The notes under the pieces were generated by a model, which worked only from the letters and a program-made list of their open reading frames with translations, searched no databases and was not told the origin of the DNA. The translations under genes were made by a program, and so were the position numbers. Shown here in pieces: positions 1 to 13,100 of a DNA stretch of 24,727 nucleotides. Position 1 is the stretch's first letter, and each line of letters starts with the position of its first letter. Source of the stretch: a virus; IMG/VR virus record IMGVR_UViG_3300031578_005154, positions 1-24,727 of that record. One strand, given 5' to 3'.

Positions 1-1121
1 CTGCTGTAGACAAAGCTGTGAAAGAAAACCCATCAAGTCTTGGTAGTATGTTTATACGGACAATGCAAGCTCTTGAAGATTTAAGTATTGGAACACGGGT
101 GAATCCAAAAACGTCCGAGGTTATAGATCAGATGACCCGTGTATCTCCTGAATTTTATGAGAGCAAGGGTCTTGGTGATATTGATCCGTATAAATTACAG
201 GATATGCCCAAGAGAGAAAGAAAAGAAGTTTTAAATGCAACAGAAGAATTGATATCAACTATAAATCAGAGAGCTGTAGAACCACAGATGCATGATTTCA
301 GTGGTGATCCTGAAGAAAATGTAGCTTATCTTGCTGATTTGAATGAACAGTTCGGATTTACAACTAAAGGGCAGCTTTCTCAAAAAAGTAAATCAGTCGC
401 ATCTCTTGAGGCTGTAATGAAAAAACTCAATATAGAAAATCTAATGGTATATGGTTCTCCGAGAGAACACAGGGTAAGTGTTGAACAACTGTTCGGTGAT
501 AAAACATCTGGGATTAATATTATAGGTAAGTTATCTCCTGATAATCTTTATCATCCAAATGCAGTCGTCTTACAGGGTGTCGAAGAAGATGGGCAAAAAG
601 TAACCGGACAATATATTATGCCATGGATATCAGGTGGAGAATCAGCATATGGTGTAGATGAAAGTAATTATCAAAGACATTTTGTACGAAAACTTGTTAC
701 AGAAACACCATTTATGAATCATGTAACACCCATTGACTATAACGATTGGGAGAATCTTGAAGTGCATGGAGATGTAAAGACTCCCGAAGATAAAATGAAT
801 CATCTTGAAAATAAAGCAGACAGAGAAAAAGTACCATATGTTCACTGGTATTGGGATAAAGAAGATAAATTATTCCATGCAGATCTAACTTCGTTTGGAT
901 ATAACCGTAAAACCGGACAAACAGATAAGCATAAGGATAAATCAATTACTGGAAGAACACAGAGAGAGGTATACGATAATTATATTAGGGAGTTAAGTGG
1001 TGCCATTGGTAAAGTTGTCAGTAGAGAAATGATGGAAAGTTATGTTCCCGGAGAAGGATTCCCGGAAGATATACTTAAAGACCTTACTCCTTATGATTGG
1101 GCTGCGATATTTGAAGAATGA
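1..1121 (+). CDS. Hypothetical phage protein, 5'-truncated at window edge
   Basis: The reading frame is open from the first bases of the window (codons from position 3 read A-V-D-K-A-V-K-E-N) to a TGA at 1119-1121. The GTG at 18 is therefore probably internal and the gene starts outside the window. At least 372 residues are visible. I do not recognise a family. The protein is acidic and soluble-looking, with no signal peptide or membrane segment in the visible part. It has a Trp/His-rich patch (VHWYWDKEDKLFHADL) and ends in an acidic, aromatic tail (PYDWAAIFEE). The giant gene starts 11 bases after the stop on the same strand, so the two are probably co-transcribed. That makes a role alongside the giant protein, perhaps as a structural or co-packaged partner, a reasonable guess and no more. 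That it is a real gene is well supported by its length and tight spacing; its function is unknown. Confidence 0.85.
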   Translation, partial: AVDKAVKENPSSLGSMFIRTMQALEDLSIGTRVNPKTSEVIDQMTRVSPEFYESKGLGDIDPYKLQDMPKRERKEVLNATEELISTINQRAVEPQMHDFSGDPEENVAYLADLNEQFGFTTKGQLSQKSKSVASLEAVMKKLNIENLMVYGSPREHRVSVEQLFGDKTSGINIIGKLSPDNLYHPNAVVLQGVEEDGQKVTGQYIMPWISGGESAYGVDESNYQRHFVRKLVTETPFMNHVTPIDYNDWENLEVHGDVKTPEDKMNHLENKADREKVPYVHWYWDKEDKLFHADLTSFGYNRKTGQTDKHKDKSITGRTQREVYDNYIRELSGAIGKVVSREMMESYVPGEGFPEDILKDLTPYDWAAIFEE

Positions 1122-1132
1122 TATAAATAGTT

Positions 1133-4100
1133 ATGAGGGGATACAAAGTAAGGGGATTAAATCCTTCAGCTCTTGATACGGCTCAATTTGATGAGTCTAA
1201 TTATGAACCATATAGTTATACTGTAAGGGGTCATCAGCCGCCAAAGTATGAAGAGATTAAAAGGAATGTACTTCTATCCAGCAGGTATGATAAAAATCTC
1301 TCTCCTTATGAAGTCCAGGAATACAATCGCGCACAGAATCAGGGATGGTTAAATAAAGTTGGCAGCGGTCTCATTAGCCGTGGATCATCTATCGTTCCAA
1401 AAATTGGTCAGGGTATAGGGCATGTTGGTGGATTTGTTTATGAAGCTGCCAATGCCTATGCAAGCGCAAAAACTGGTGATATTCAATCAGCAATGGATAT
1501 TTCTGGCATATGGGATAATTTTGTCGTTGATATAATGTCCAAGGCTGATGATAAATTGCGTGAAGAATTGCCTGTTTTTGGTAGTGAAAAATATTATGAA
1601 GGTAATATCCTTCAGCAAATGGGTACAACCAAATTCTGGGCTGATGATTTCTTTGATGCTATTGCCTTTGCTGCATCAGCATATGCTCCTGGTGCGCTCG
1701 CAGGAGCTGCTGGAAAAGCATTAGGTTTAGCTGGCAATTCATTGAAAGCTTTTCAACTTGGATCCTCTACCATATATAATACTATCTCTGAATCAGGATT
1801 TGAGGCTCATGACTTTGGTAAGCAAGCCCGCGAACAGTACTCAAGAGAAAAGTTTGGACTTCCTTTTGAAGAATTAAATGATGAGCAGCAGTTTGAAACG
1901 AAACTTAAAATTGCTCCAAAGCAGGCTACTACTTTTATGGCCAATGCAGCAATACTTGGTATACCTAATTATATTCAAAGTAAGTTTTTCCATGGAGGAT
2001 TCTCACAGAATGCACAGAAATTGAGGCGTGCAGTTACTGCTGGGGAAATATCATTAGCAGATGTAAACGTTTTCCGTAGTGCTCAAAAGAGTTTATTTGG
2101 AGGTATAGCATCAGAAGGTTTGTGGGAGGAAGGTATGCAGAATGCTGTTCAGCGTTACCAACAAAGGAGTGTTGATGGTAAAGCTTATGAAGGGTTTTAT
2201 AAGGGCGTTGCTAATGAATGGCTGGATGGATTTTATACCACTGAAGGACAAAAGGGAATGATCCTTGGTGCTCTTATTGGTGGTCCCATGGGATTTCGTT
2301 CAGGATATCTTGAGTCTATGGGATTACGCAAAGGGATAACAGAGGTTGAGCAGTTCCTTGAAAATCGCATGTCAGCACTTGATCATTATGATAAAATCTT
2401 TGCTGATCCAATAAAGAAACTCTATAAAACAAATAATGTTCAGAAGACAAGGATTATAGACGGAGAAGAAACGGCAGTAAAGGAAGAGTCCTATGTTGAC
2501 AAGGATGGAAATATGGAGATCGATCCTCTTGCCGCAAATAAACTTCTCTTTCGTACTCTCTATGATAAGTTTCTTTATGATGAAGCCATGGTTGCCAATC
2601 TCGAAGGGGACGAGGCACACCTAAAGATGGTCAATGATGAGGCCCTGGCCCGTAGATTCTTTGCATATGCTACTCTCCATACACCTTCAGGGGAACCTGT
2701 GTTTGAAGATGTCGATGAGGCAATAGCTGCACTTAAGGAAAGAGAGTTGCAGTTTCCTGAAGACTTTGCCCCGGAAGGACTAAAGAAAAAAAATACTGAA
2801 ACTGAACTTACCAAACTGAAAGAGATTTATGAAAAAGTAGAGAACGATCTGTTAAGTATCAAAGACTTCGAGAAGGATGACATGCGTAAAGGTTTTAAGA
2901 ATGTTGTTCGTAAAACACTCTTTGGAGAAACAGTTAAACTTGAGTCCTTGAAGAGTATGAGGGGTCTTGTTAAAAATGAGAAGGCTATAGAGGAGCTGGA
3001 TATTCTTATTGGGGATTCACAAAGTCTTATCAATGATCTGTCAAAAGAAACTACCAGGGATAAGTTGTTTGAACAGTATAAGAAAGAAGTCTTTTACCTC
3101 AATGACCAACAACAGAAATTACGTGAGCTTGAATCAGCAGAGACCAGGGATGAGGAGGCTATCAAAGATGTGCAATTTGATATAGAAGAGAACAAGTATA
3201 TCCAGGGTAAATATTACCCAAATTTTTCATTTGCTTATGACGTTGCTCCAGATAAGTTGATTGGTGACCTTGGTGCCAGGAACCAGTATTATTTTAATAT
3301 TGGTATGGATGCCATGGTGGATGCTACTGTTGATAGTATGCTTGAGGATGTAGAAAAAGGAGAAGGTAATATAGCAGATGTTCTTAATTATATAACAGAT
3401 ACTCGCCAGGGTAGATCAAGGATCCGTAAAGAGGATGTTGATAAAGTCCAGGCATCGTTGATAAGTGAAGGAGAAAGAGTAACACAACTTATAGATCAGG
3501 CTGCAGAATCGCAAGAATATCTTGATGCTAACCCAGAAATTATCCCTGTGTTAAAGGATGGTTTTCCGGAAGATACGCCAAATCCTAATTACAATCCTGA
3601 AGAGACCCAACTGCATCAAGAAGTGGTAGATGAGGCGAAACTTAGGGCAAGCCAATTAGATGCTGCCAATAGTAAATATGATGAGCTGGTAGCTACTGTT
3701 GAGCCCAAGACAGAAAGAAAACGATTCAGTGGCCGGCAGGAAGAGGAGAGGTTCTTCCGTAGGAAATTTGGAGACAAAGCCGTTAAAGCCTCTAAAGGTA
3801 TCAGTGATGCTTATAATGCTAATGAGAATGCATACTCTTCTATCGCTGATGTACGTGGTGTCATTAAACAACTAAAGGAAATCAAGCGTGCCTATGGTAA
3901 GGATCCACGTAAGCAATTACTGGAGACAAAAGAGTTCAAAGGATTTATGGATTCTGTTAACCAGGCCCTAGAGGATCTTAAAGCGATAGAGAAGAAGGTT
4001 GAGGAGAACTTTGCTAACAGGGCTGCCAAAGACCAGCGTAGTAAAGAGAATAATGATAGCGCCACATTTTTATCCATAGGTGTACGGGTAGATAAACAAT

Positions 4101-7100
4101 CAAAGACGTTTACCATAGCTGATCCGGATATCTATAACTCTATACTTAATGCTGTTGGAAAGACATTCTTTAATAAAGTAATGGGTGATGCTAAAAAATC
4201 TGAGCGTCCCTTTGATGGTATATATGCAGAGAAGATCATAGATAAAATCAAAGAGCAAAAGAAAACGAAGGATGTTCTTGCTGTAATAAAAGGAACCGAA
4301 GAAAATAAAGGAAAACGTACTGCGGCCATTGATGAACAGATAACACGTATTAAGCAAACAAAATTTTACAAAGAACGTAGTGAATCTATTCATTGGCCAT
4401 TTAAAAGTTATCGTCAGAATCCATTCAAGTTATTTGATCTTTTGATACATCAGATAGCTCCACCATTTATAAAAACTGGAGACCAAGTTGTTCCCTTGGA
4501 TACTTACCGCAAGGATAAAGATGCTATAGCTCTCTATGATGCTATACGCAGTGGTGCTCCTATAGGATATGAAGGTATAGAACGTGATGATCTGTTGAGT
4601 ATACTTGAACAACAGATAAATGTACAGTCTATTATCCGCCTTCAGGATAACCTTGAATCATCCAACAGGCTGATCGATCAGATAGAGACAGAGATAGCTA
4701 TTATTAAGAACAAGAAACAGGCACCTTCTAATCAACAGATAATATCAGTACGCCAGGGAGTGATGGTATTGGGTAAGAAGTTCACAGATGCTAAGAAGAA
4801 GTATGGGACCTGGCTTTATTTGAAAGGATTATCTGGCACTGGTAAGACTAGCTTTTTTTCACGGTGGTTGACAGGTTCTCTGGGTCTTAAACGCAATGAG
4901 TATATTGCTGTAGCGCATCATCCTAAAGCAATGGATAAACTGCAAAAGAGTATTATGCCTGAAAAACCGGCTATCCTTGCTACTGCATTTACAAAAAATG
5001 ACATTGATGATAATGTAAGATTAGTTGTTCTTGATGAGGTAGGTCGCCTGTCAGCCTCAGAACTTGGTCATGTAGCTGATGTTGTTATGGCAGTAAATCA
5101 GGGTCGTGATAAGCCTGTCTATTTAATGGCTATTGGTGATCCTACTCAGATAAGCGATAGGGATGCGCTTAGACCCGTAATTGCAGATCCAGGCGAAAGT
5201 AAATCAAGGATACAGGAATTGGATCCTCTTACCTCCATCTTTCGTACTAGCAGTAGTGCAATTTTATTTGTTACAGATGTTTTCCAGGATAATTTTAAAC
5301 CTGTAACAACTCTTGTTACTAAGGCTACAGATATTATAGGCAAGCCTGCTGATGGTGTTCATGTAAGTTCAATATCCGAGGATCTGAAAAAACAATTAGA
5401 TGTACACCGTGATAATAATCGCAGTAAAATTATTATTGTTACTAATGAAGTTGCTCAAAAGAGATATGAAGAAGAATATGGTACTATTGCTGAAGTTCTT
5501 ATGTGGCATGAGATATCTGGTATTGAATACGATGAGGTATATATTGATATAGATCCAAAAACCTTTGAATTTGTTAAGAAATATAATGAGGCTGCTTATA
5601 CTGCTGTTGGTCGTGCTAAACAATATGTTTTCTTTAGGGATTACACTGGTAATTTTGAATACTCTGTCTCTGATGATATGAAGATAGAGGAGAGTGAGGA
5701 GGATATTGATGCCAGGATGCTTGCCCAATACAATGAGAGACTTGAGTTTGAGTCGGATGTTCTTAAAGATATGATGCCCAAGGCTAAGGCCAGAACTTTT
5801 GAGACACGCAGTATAACCAAACAGGATGTTGAAGATCTACAGGAACCACAGGTAGAGAGTAGGGAAGACTATACTGATGAACCAGAAACACCCGTGCAGT
5901 CTCCGGAAGATGCAGGGGAATGGCTGGATATAAAACTCGATGAGATAGAGAACCATGATCCACAGTATACCAGCCATGGTCCCATAACTCATTATGGTAT
6001 TAGTGGAGAACTACGTGATTCTCGTGTAAAGGTAGGATCCAAAGTTAAATATATTAAGGTACGTAATGAGGAGAAAGATCGCTATGAGATCCATGCCGTA
6101 GGGCAGGAGCTTCACAATGATGGTACTCCAGTGAAAGGAAATGTATGGCATCGTATTGCTGTCCTTGGTGAGGAAGAACTTCATAACACATCTCTGGGAC
6201 AATACCTTTCCCGCCTGAGTGATGAAGCTACTGACTCAGATGGTCGTCACCTGTCTACAGGTCTTAGCCGTGGAACAGTAGGTAAATTTACTACCGAAGA
6301 AGAGGGTCCCTTTATCCTGGCTACAGGAACAGTTACTAAAGCACGGCCACTTCAGTATGATTATAACCCTGCGTTTGAGGATAAAGGGTTGGGTATGCTT
6401 GAGCGCCTTATGGATAAGGTTAATAAAGCATTCTCATACAGACAGAAAGAGAATCTCTCATATACTGTAAAGATATACAAGAATGGTGACCTCTTACCTA
6501 ACAATGTTCTTGTACAGAATAGTAAGATTAAAGCCGGTGTACCCTATCTTGAGATTGAGCGTAAGACTACTAAGGATGGTAAGGAGAAGACATCTAAGTT
6601 CCAGTGGGTACGACTCAATCCAAGAAAGTTAAGACAGAATGATAAAGACATAGGCAATCTACAGGAGTTTCTGGATGCTATAAAGGTTATCGAAAAAGAG
6701 GTAGGTATAGTCTATGGTACTCCGGAGGTCAATGAACTTCTGCGCCGATTTAAAAGAAACTATACTGTTCAGGAGAACGAAATTGTCCCCAGAAAACCTT
6801 CATATACCTGGGATCAGTTCAAGAAAGATCGTGAACAAGGATACCTGGTAGAACTTACCGAGGATAAATTTAATAGTCTCTCCAAGCTGGTTGATCCTAT
6901 TATCCGTCTTTACTATGGTCCTTCTGATGATGTAGAACAGAGGTTTACCACGGAAGAGGAGATGTGGGGTGCTGTTGGTGTAGAGAATAAGGATAATCCT
7001 GATGAGATATATGAATTTGTAGAGCTACCTGGTCGTGGTGAAGGTCGTGTTAAAATTGTTGATCGTAAAGATGATCAGAAATTTACCTATCTGCATGGTC

Positions 7101-10100
7101 CGGGCCTCAAGGAATTACATGGTCAGGCACAGACTACACTAGACTACCTTGCCAGGGCCAATGGATCTGTTGCTGGATATAATTTCCGTACCAGGCGTGT
7201 ATGGAGAAAAGGAGGAAAGGGTAAAAGGAATTTTTATTATACCGGTGCCAAAAGCTTGCTTGCCAGTGAGACAACTCTGGGTAAATACTTTGATGAGATA
7301 AAGGGGATCCTTGATCAGGTTACCGAAGATTTTGAAAAAGAAGGAGAAGAGTTTCATTATAGTGCTTTACTAAAAGATAAAGACAACCATTACCTTACCG
7401 ATGATGCTAACATGAAAGTCATAGAGGATTTTCTTGTAAGGGCTGGGTATTTATCTCAGGTAGACATTGATCAGATGCGGGTAGAGCATACTACTCCAGT
7501 CATTAATACAGCAGAACTGGAAGCTGTCCTTGGATTTGACAAGGAAGGTAATCATCCTTCACTTTATAAACCACTCGATTATAAAGAGTTTAATGATCTT
7601 GGTGAGGATGTTAATGGTAACCGGCAGCAGCTGGATGATTTACTTGTGAATAATCTTAAGGAGATCCTGCCTACAAAAATCAATATCAAACTTGATATAG
7701 CAAGGGAAGAACGTAAAGAGGGTGTATATACCAAGGCGAAAAAAACAGTTAAGTCTGCAGAGGATAAGCTTAGGGATATCCGCAAGCGTAGACTTACCGG
7801 GGCCCCAATGGAGGAGCTTGGTAAGAAGATAACCCAGGAAGAAGCTCGCAGGCTTGCACAGGAGATTATGCCTGATATTAAAGAAGAGGAACTGAAATTT
7901 GTTACCCGTTCTCAGATGATGCTTATAGCTGGACAGATGGATGCAGGTCATTATCTTAATGGTATCTTATATATACAGCGTAATGAAGATGACACAGTAC
8001 ATAAAAATGTCATCAGGCATGAGGTATTCCACAAGGTTTTTAATGAGTTTCTTACACCAGTAGAACAGCGCAGACTGACAAATGCTTTCAGGAAAGAATT
8101 CCCTGAGTTTAAAGACAAGGACTTTTATGAGATCGAGGAAGCCCTGGCAAAGAACTATCAGCTATGGAAGGATGAGAAACTTAAGGTCAAGGACGGTATC
8201 CTTTTAAAGTTCTACAACTGGCTCTCCAGGGTATTCGGATTTGTTAATGGGAATGTAGACAACATCAAAAGATTCTACAAAACCGTTGAATCAGGCTATT
8301 TTACTGATGTTAAAGGCTCTGCCATTGGCATACGCCGTGGTATGAAGGAGATAAACCGTAAATATGGGGACTCTACGATCTTAAACTACCGTCAGTCCTT
8401 GAAAGTGTACATGGATGCAAGGAGTATTATTAAAGGAACCTTTGCTACTCTTCTTCAGGAAGGGTTTAGCGGTTATCCTGTATCACGGAGAGAACTTAAA
8501 AGTATTGCCAGTAACTTAATAGAAGCTGATCTTAATGAGAATCAAACAATCTATAATGAACTCGATAAGGATAAGAATCCAGGGGAAGCTGCAGCTTTTA
8601 CAGAACTTATAAATGCTCAGAAGAAAACCCTAGAGAATTATGATGAATTGCTTGAAGATGTCTATCCAAGTTGGAACTTTGATGGATCCGGAGAGATACT
8701 CGTTGATACCAACCTTACTACAGAGGAAATAGTACAGAACTATATAGATGAACGTGAGAAGGTAAACATCAATGACCATACCAGGGAGAGTGATGAAGTA
8801 AATAATGAGACAAAGCTTTCGGATGTAGTAAAGGACTTTCTTTCTAATGTTCCTATCGATAAAGGATACATGGAGTGGCGTGAGGCTTATATCCGTACAC
8901 TGCAGCTAATGGAAGGTGGACAGCCTTATGCAGACAACTGGGATCAGCAGCTCCTGCAGGCATGGGGAGAACTAGGAGAGAATCCACGTTCAAAGGTAGT
9001 GGTGGATCATATCATAGAGGTTATTAATCGTGCGAAGAAAACAACGAATGAAAATGGTGCCCAGCTGCCAGACACTATGAAGTTCCTTGATGAGGATACA
9101 TTTGTTCATCATACAGAGAGTGTAAAATCTATTGCCGGTCCTGTAGGTTCGCGTGTTGAAGGGGCACAGGTACTTAAAAGAGGAACAGGCCAGTCAACAA
9201 GAGGATGGTTGTTAGAACTTGAAACAGAATTTAATATCAGTCCTAAAGATACCAAGGCGCTCTTTATTAAACACCAGAATGAGAATGTTGTCAGGTCCCT
9301 GGTAAATAACATGGTGTCTCAGAAGAAGAAGAACCTTTACATAGCAGAACGTAAGAATGAGTTTGGCCTCTGGGAGATGGCATATATCCCTGCTAAAACT
9401 CTGGGTCCCAGAGATGGTCTGTCATCCTTTATAATAGATGGACTTGATGAAAGGTTCCCGGATCAGGATAGCATAAAAAAATTTATCAGAAACTGGATCA
9501 ATCCAAGAGTGGATGAGCATCTGGCAAAGAAGGAATTTGTACGGGAGTTCTTACTCTATCTTGGTGCCGGTCACCTTGCAGCTACCATACCTGATTATAA
9601 TGTTGGTGTTATATATACGGATATTATTGAGTTTTTTAAAGAGGATGCTAAGATTGTAGGGCAGGTAAAGGAGAGGATTACTGATGAAGATAATCCAGAA
9701 GAACAGGAAGAGATTGTTTACTATGATATTCATGATGCGCTGAAGAACAAAACAAGTATGGTTAACCGCATGGCTGACCTACTGAATGTCGGAGCACAGT
9801 TTATCCGGGCAACAAATACCCGTGATGTAAGTGGTAAGCGTAAGTATATGCACAGCCTGGGGTCACAGGCACACGATACAATCTTTAACTTCTCAAACAA
9901 CAGGGAGTACAAGACAGGGAATATGTCTCTAACAAAACTTCCTCATACAGAGACAGAATTCTTTGGTGATAACATCTTTGTGTCTGGTTTGAATAAGATC
10001 CATACTATCGTGGACCATGATGGTATACGCAACATACAGCCATCGGGTAAGACTACCGGTATTCTATATAAACGTGAGGATAAAAAGAATTTTATATCCA

Positions 10101-13100
10101 GGTCCTTCGTCTTTGGTTTCCTTGATCGTGTTCGTCATTCTGTAAAAGAAAAGGAGAGGTACTTCCAGTTTGTTTATCCTAATGGTCGTAAGAATGCCAT
10201 GGGTGCAGAGGTTAATGTACTTACTCCGCAGCAGGTTAAGCAGGGATTGGCTGCTATGGTAAAGCAAATAGGTAAGCGTAACCAGGATCTTGAAGGGACC
10301 CTTGAGAACTTTAAAATAGATAAGCTTACTAATTTTGATCTTCTTCAGGAGGTTATTGGAGATAGGGATCTCAGGGCTAATCCTATTAAAGACAGTGAAG
10401 TAGAGGGGCTTGTGAATAAAGTTTATGCTAAGTTCATGTCCCTGGCAGAACAGTTTACTGATGACATTATCACCGAGAAAACAGAGTTGCCGGTAGATCT
10501 CTCATCTTACTATAAACTCTCACGATTTGTTGATAAGGATTTATTCCCTGAATGGAGAAGAAAGGATCTTATAACAGACAATGGTAAAACCAGGGTTCTT
10601 GAGAAAGAAGCAATGTTTAATGTCCGTCCTGGACAATTCAAGTATGAAGGTAGACTTTACCAGGTAAGTAAAGAAGCTCTATTGCCTCTGGCCTTTGCTT
10701 TTGTAGCGAACAGTTATGTTAATTCATATAATTTCAATCAACTTTTAGTAGGGGACTTTGCACAGTTTCAGAACAGTACTGATGTGATCCGCCGGCTGGA
10801 TCTGGCTTCGGCACCTGGTTACAAACCGTTTACCAACTCACTAATGGGTATGCCTGAGAAGTTTCGTATGGGAGTTATCCAGGATCCTATACGTGATACT
10901 GATGATATAGGTGCTATGCTTTCGGAGTTGCTTACTGATAAAGAAAAGGAAAGTCTTCCCGATTTACTGGCGATGTTTGAGAAGGATTTTTCTCCCGGTG
11001 ATGGCCAGGGATTTATGTTGCCGGAGAGATTTGAGCAATTGCAGTATACCGGATTTGGTGATTCATATCAGCTTGCTCATATCATGAAGCCAGTGATATA
11101 CGATATTAACGAGGAGGGTGTAGAGCGTGGAGTGAAGTATTCCAGTATTGTTTTAAGTGATCAGCTACTGGAGACATTCCCTTCCCTTGGTGTGCTTAGA
11201 ACTAATATGCGCCGTGGTAAGATGGGTGAGGTTGTGTTTAATTCTGCCGTAAAGGTTGGTAACCCGCAGAAATCTGTCCTCTTATCACATGAGGACCTTT
11301 TGCGTGATCCGGAGTATGAGATAAATGAAGGTGCTGTCTTTGAAATAAGCAATATCAATTATAAGATACAGAATAATCCAAGGGCAAAGATAGATTCAGA
11401 TGTTACTCAGCCATCACAGCTTATCTATCTGCTTAATATTCTGGATGCAAACAAGTCTTCTGCTGATGCTGTTTATAAGGCATTTGCTGAGATCATACGT
11501 ACAGGTAATGAGAAGTTTGCCGAGAATACAGAGAATGAATCAAGTATACGTCAAAAGCTTATAGATATCCTTGGTGGTGTACCAGGTAATGAACGTGAAC
11601 ATGAAATGCTCACTGCAGGCTTAAGTCTTAACTTCCCTGCACTCTCTGACAAAGCGATCATTCATCTGGCATCACATCTAAAGAAAAATACCGTAGATCT
11701 ACGGTTCTCAGGAACAAAGCTTGTCCTTCAGAGTGCCTATGGTGCCAGGAAATATGCAAAGGGTGTGCTTGATGAAAAAGCAGAGAAGCTACGCTACCGT
11801 CTTGATTCAAAGGGTGGTCTTTATGCAGAAGTTATTATTTCAAGAGGACTTCTCTCAGAGGAACATGAGTCACGGATACAGGACGCTATCGATAAAGAAA
11901 AGAATGCAGAAAATTACTTTGATACTCCTGATCTTCTTGGATTCCGTATCCCATCCTCAGAGATCCATAGTGCTGTACCCATGAAGGTAGTAGGATTCTA
12001 TGATTCAATAGGAACAAGTGTTATCATAGCTCCTGAGCTTATGGTGGCCCTGCATGGTTCTGACTTTGATGTTGACTCATTATTTATTATAAAGCGTGAA
12101 GAACATGAAGGTAGTCCGGTGGGTTATCAATTCGCAGATGGCAGGTGGTCCTTTAATAAGAAGGGGGATCCTGAATCACCACAACGACTAAAGTATCTTA
12201 AGAATACTATCACTGAAAATTTGCTTGATGTTATATCATCACAAAAGAATAAACAACGAATGCTTTCTCCTATTCCTCTCAATCCATTGCGTGAAGAGGT
12301 AAAAAGAGTAAAGAAAAAAAGTAAAGGGGCCAGGAAAGAGACCTTTGATCTATCGAATATCAATGATCAGATGGAGGTTCATTCACAGATCTTTGGTGCC
12401 GATGCTGCTATAGGGATCTTCGGTAATGCGTCAAAGGCTTTATCATATATGCTCTATACTGGTGAAGGGAGAACGAATCCTAAGCTACGAGAAACAGATA
12501 CAGCAAAGAAGGTTGTTATCGATGGTGTGGAATACAATCAGCTTACCGATAAAGACAGTAAAGGCAAATCTATTTTTATTGATATCGATGGTTTTATAAA
12601 TGCATCTATAGATAATATACGTGAGCTTATCCTTCCGGCGCTTAACATTACCAGCACTACTATCAACTCTTATATCGCTTTGAGATTTCTGGGTGTACCT
12701 GCAGACGTAGCTCATAATTTCTTACAGCAGCCTGTCATGAGAGCTATGTCTAAGAAGGGTAGATGGGGATCAGAGAATATAATGACATTTCTTAAGAACA
12801 AACTTGGTACAGATAATATTGACCTAACAGAGTATCCTATTACCAATGAGAATATGCTCAAGGATATGGCTAAGTATGAGGATATCTTTGATCTTGAAAA
12901 TGTTGAGATTACAAAGAGCTTGGAAGACTTTTTAATGCGTCAGATGGCAGTTATGAATCTCTTTGGGCGGGCACAAGAAATAGGACAGGATATAACAAAT
13001 ATGTCTTTCTTTTTGCAGATAGCACGGAACTACCCGGTGGATAAGGAAGGGATAGACAGGCAGATAGAAAGGAAAGAGGAGATCTTTGGTAAAGAAGTTA

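Noticed and set aside
18-20. GTG as start codon of the first gene
   Set aside because: The frame is open upstream to the window edge with no stop, so the real start is most likely outside the window.
5396-5728. 110-codon minus-strand frame opposite the helicase motifs
   Set aside because: It lies fully opposite motifs V and VI of the helicase, has low-complexity Ile/Asn/Ser sequence and no neighbour of its own.
11721-11984. Plus-strand frame overlapping the giant gene in another phase
   Set aside because: It is a basic, unstructured translation wholly inside the polymerase-like region, with no start context or homology I can recognise.
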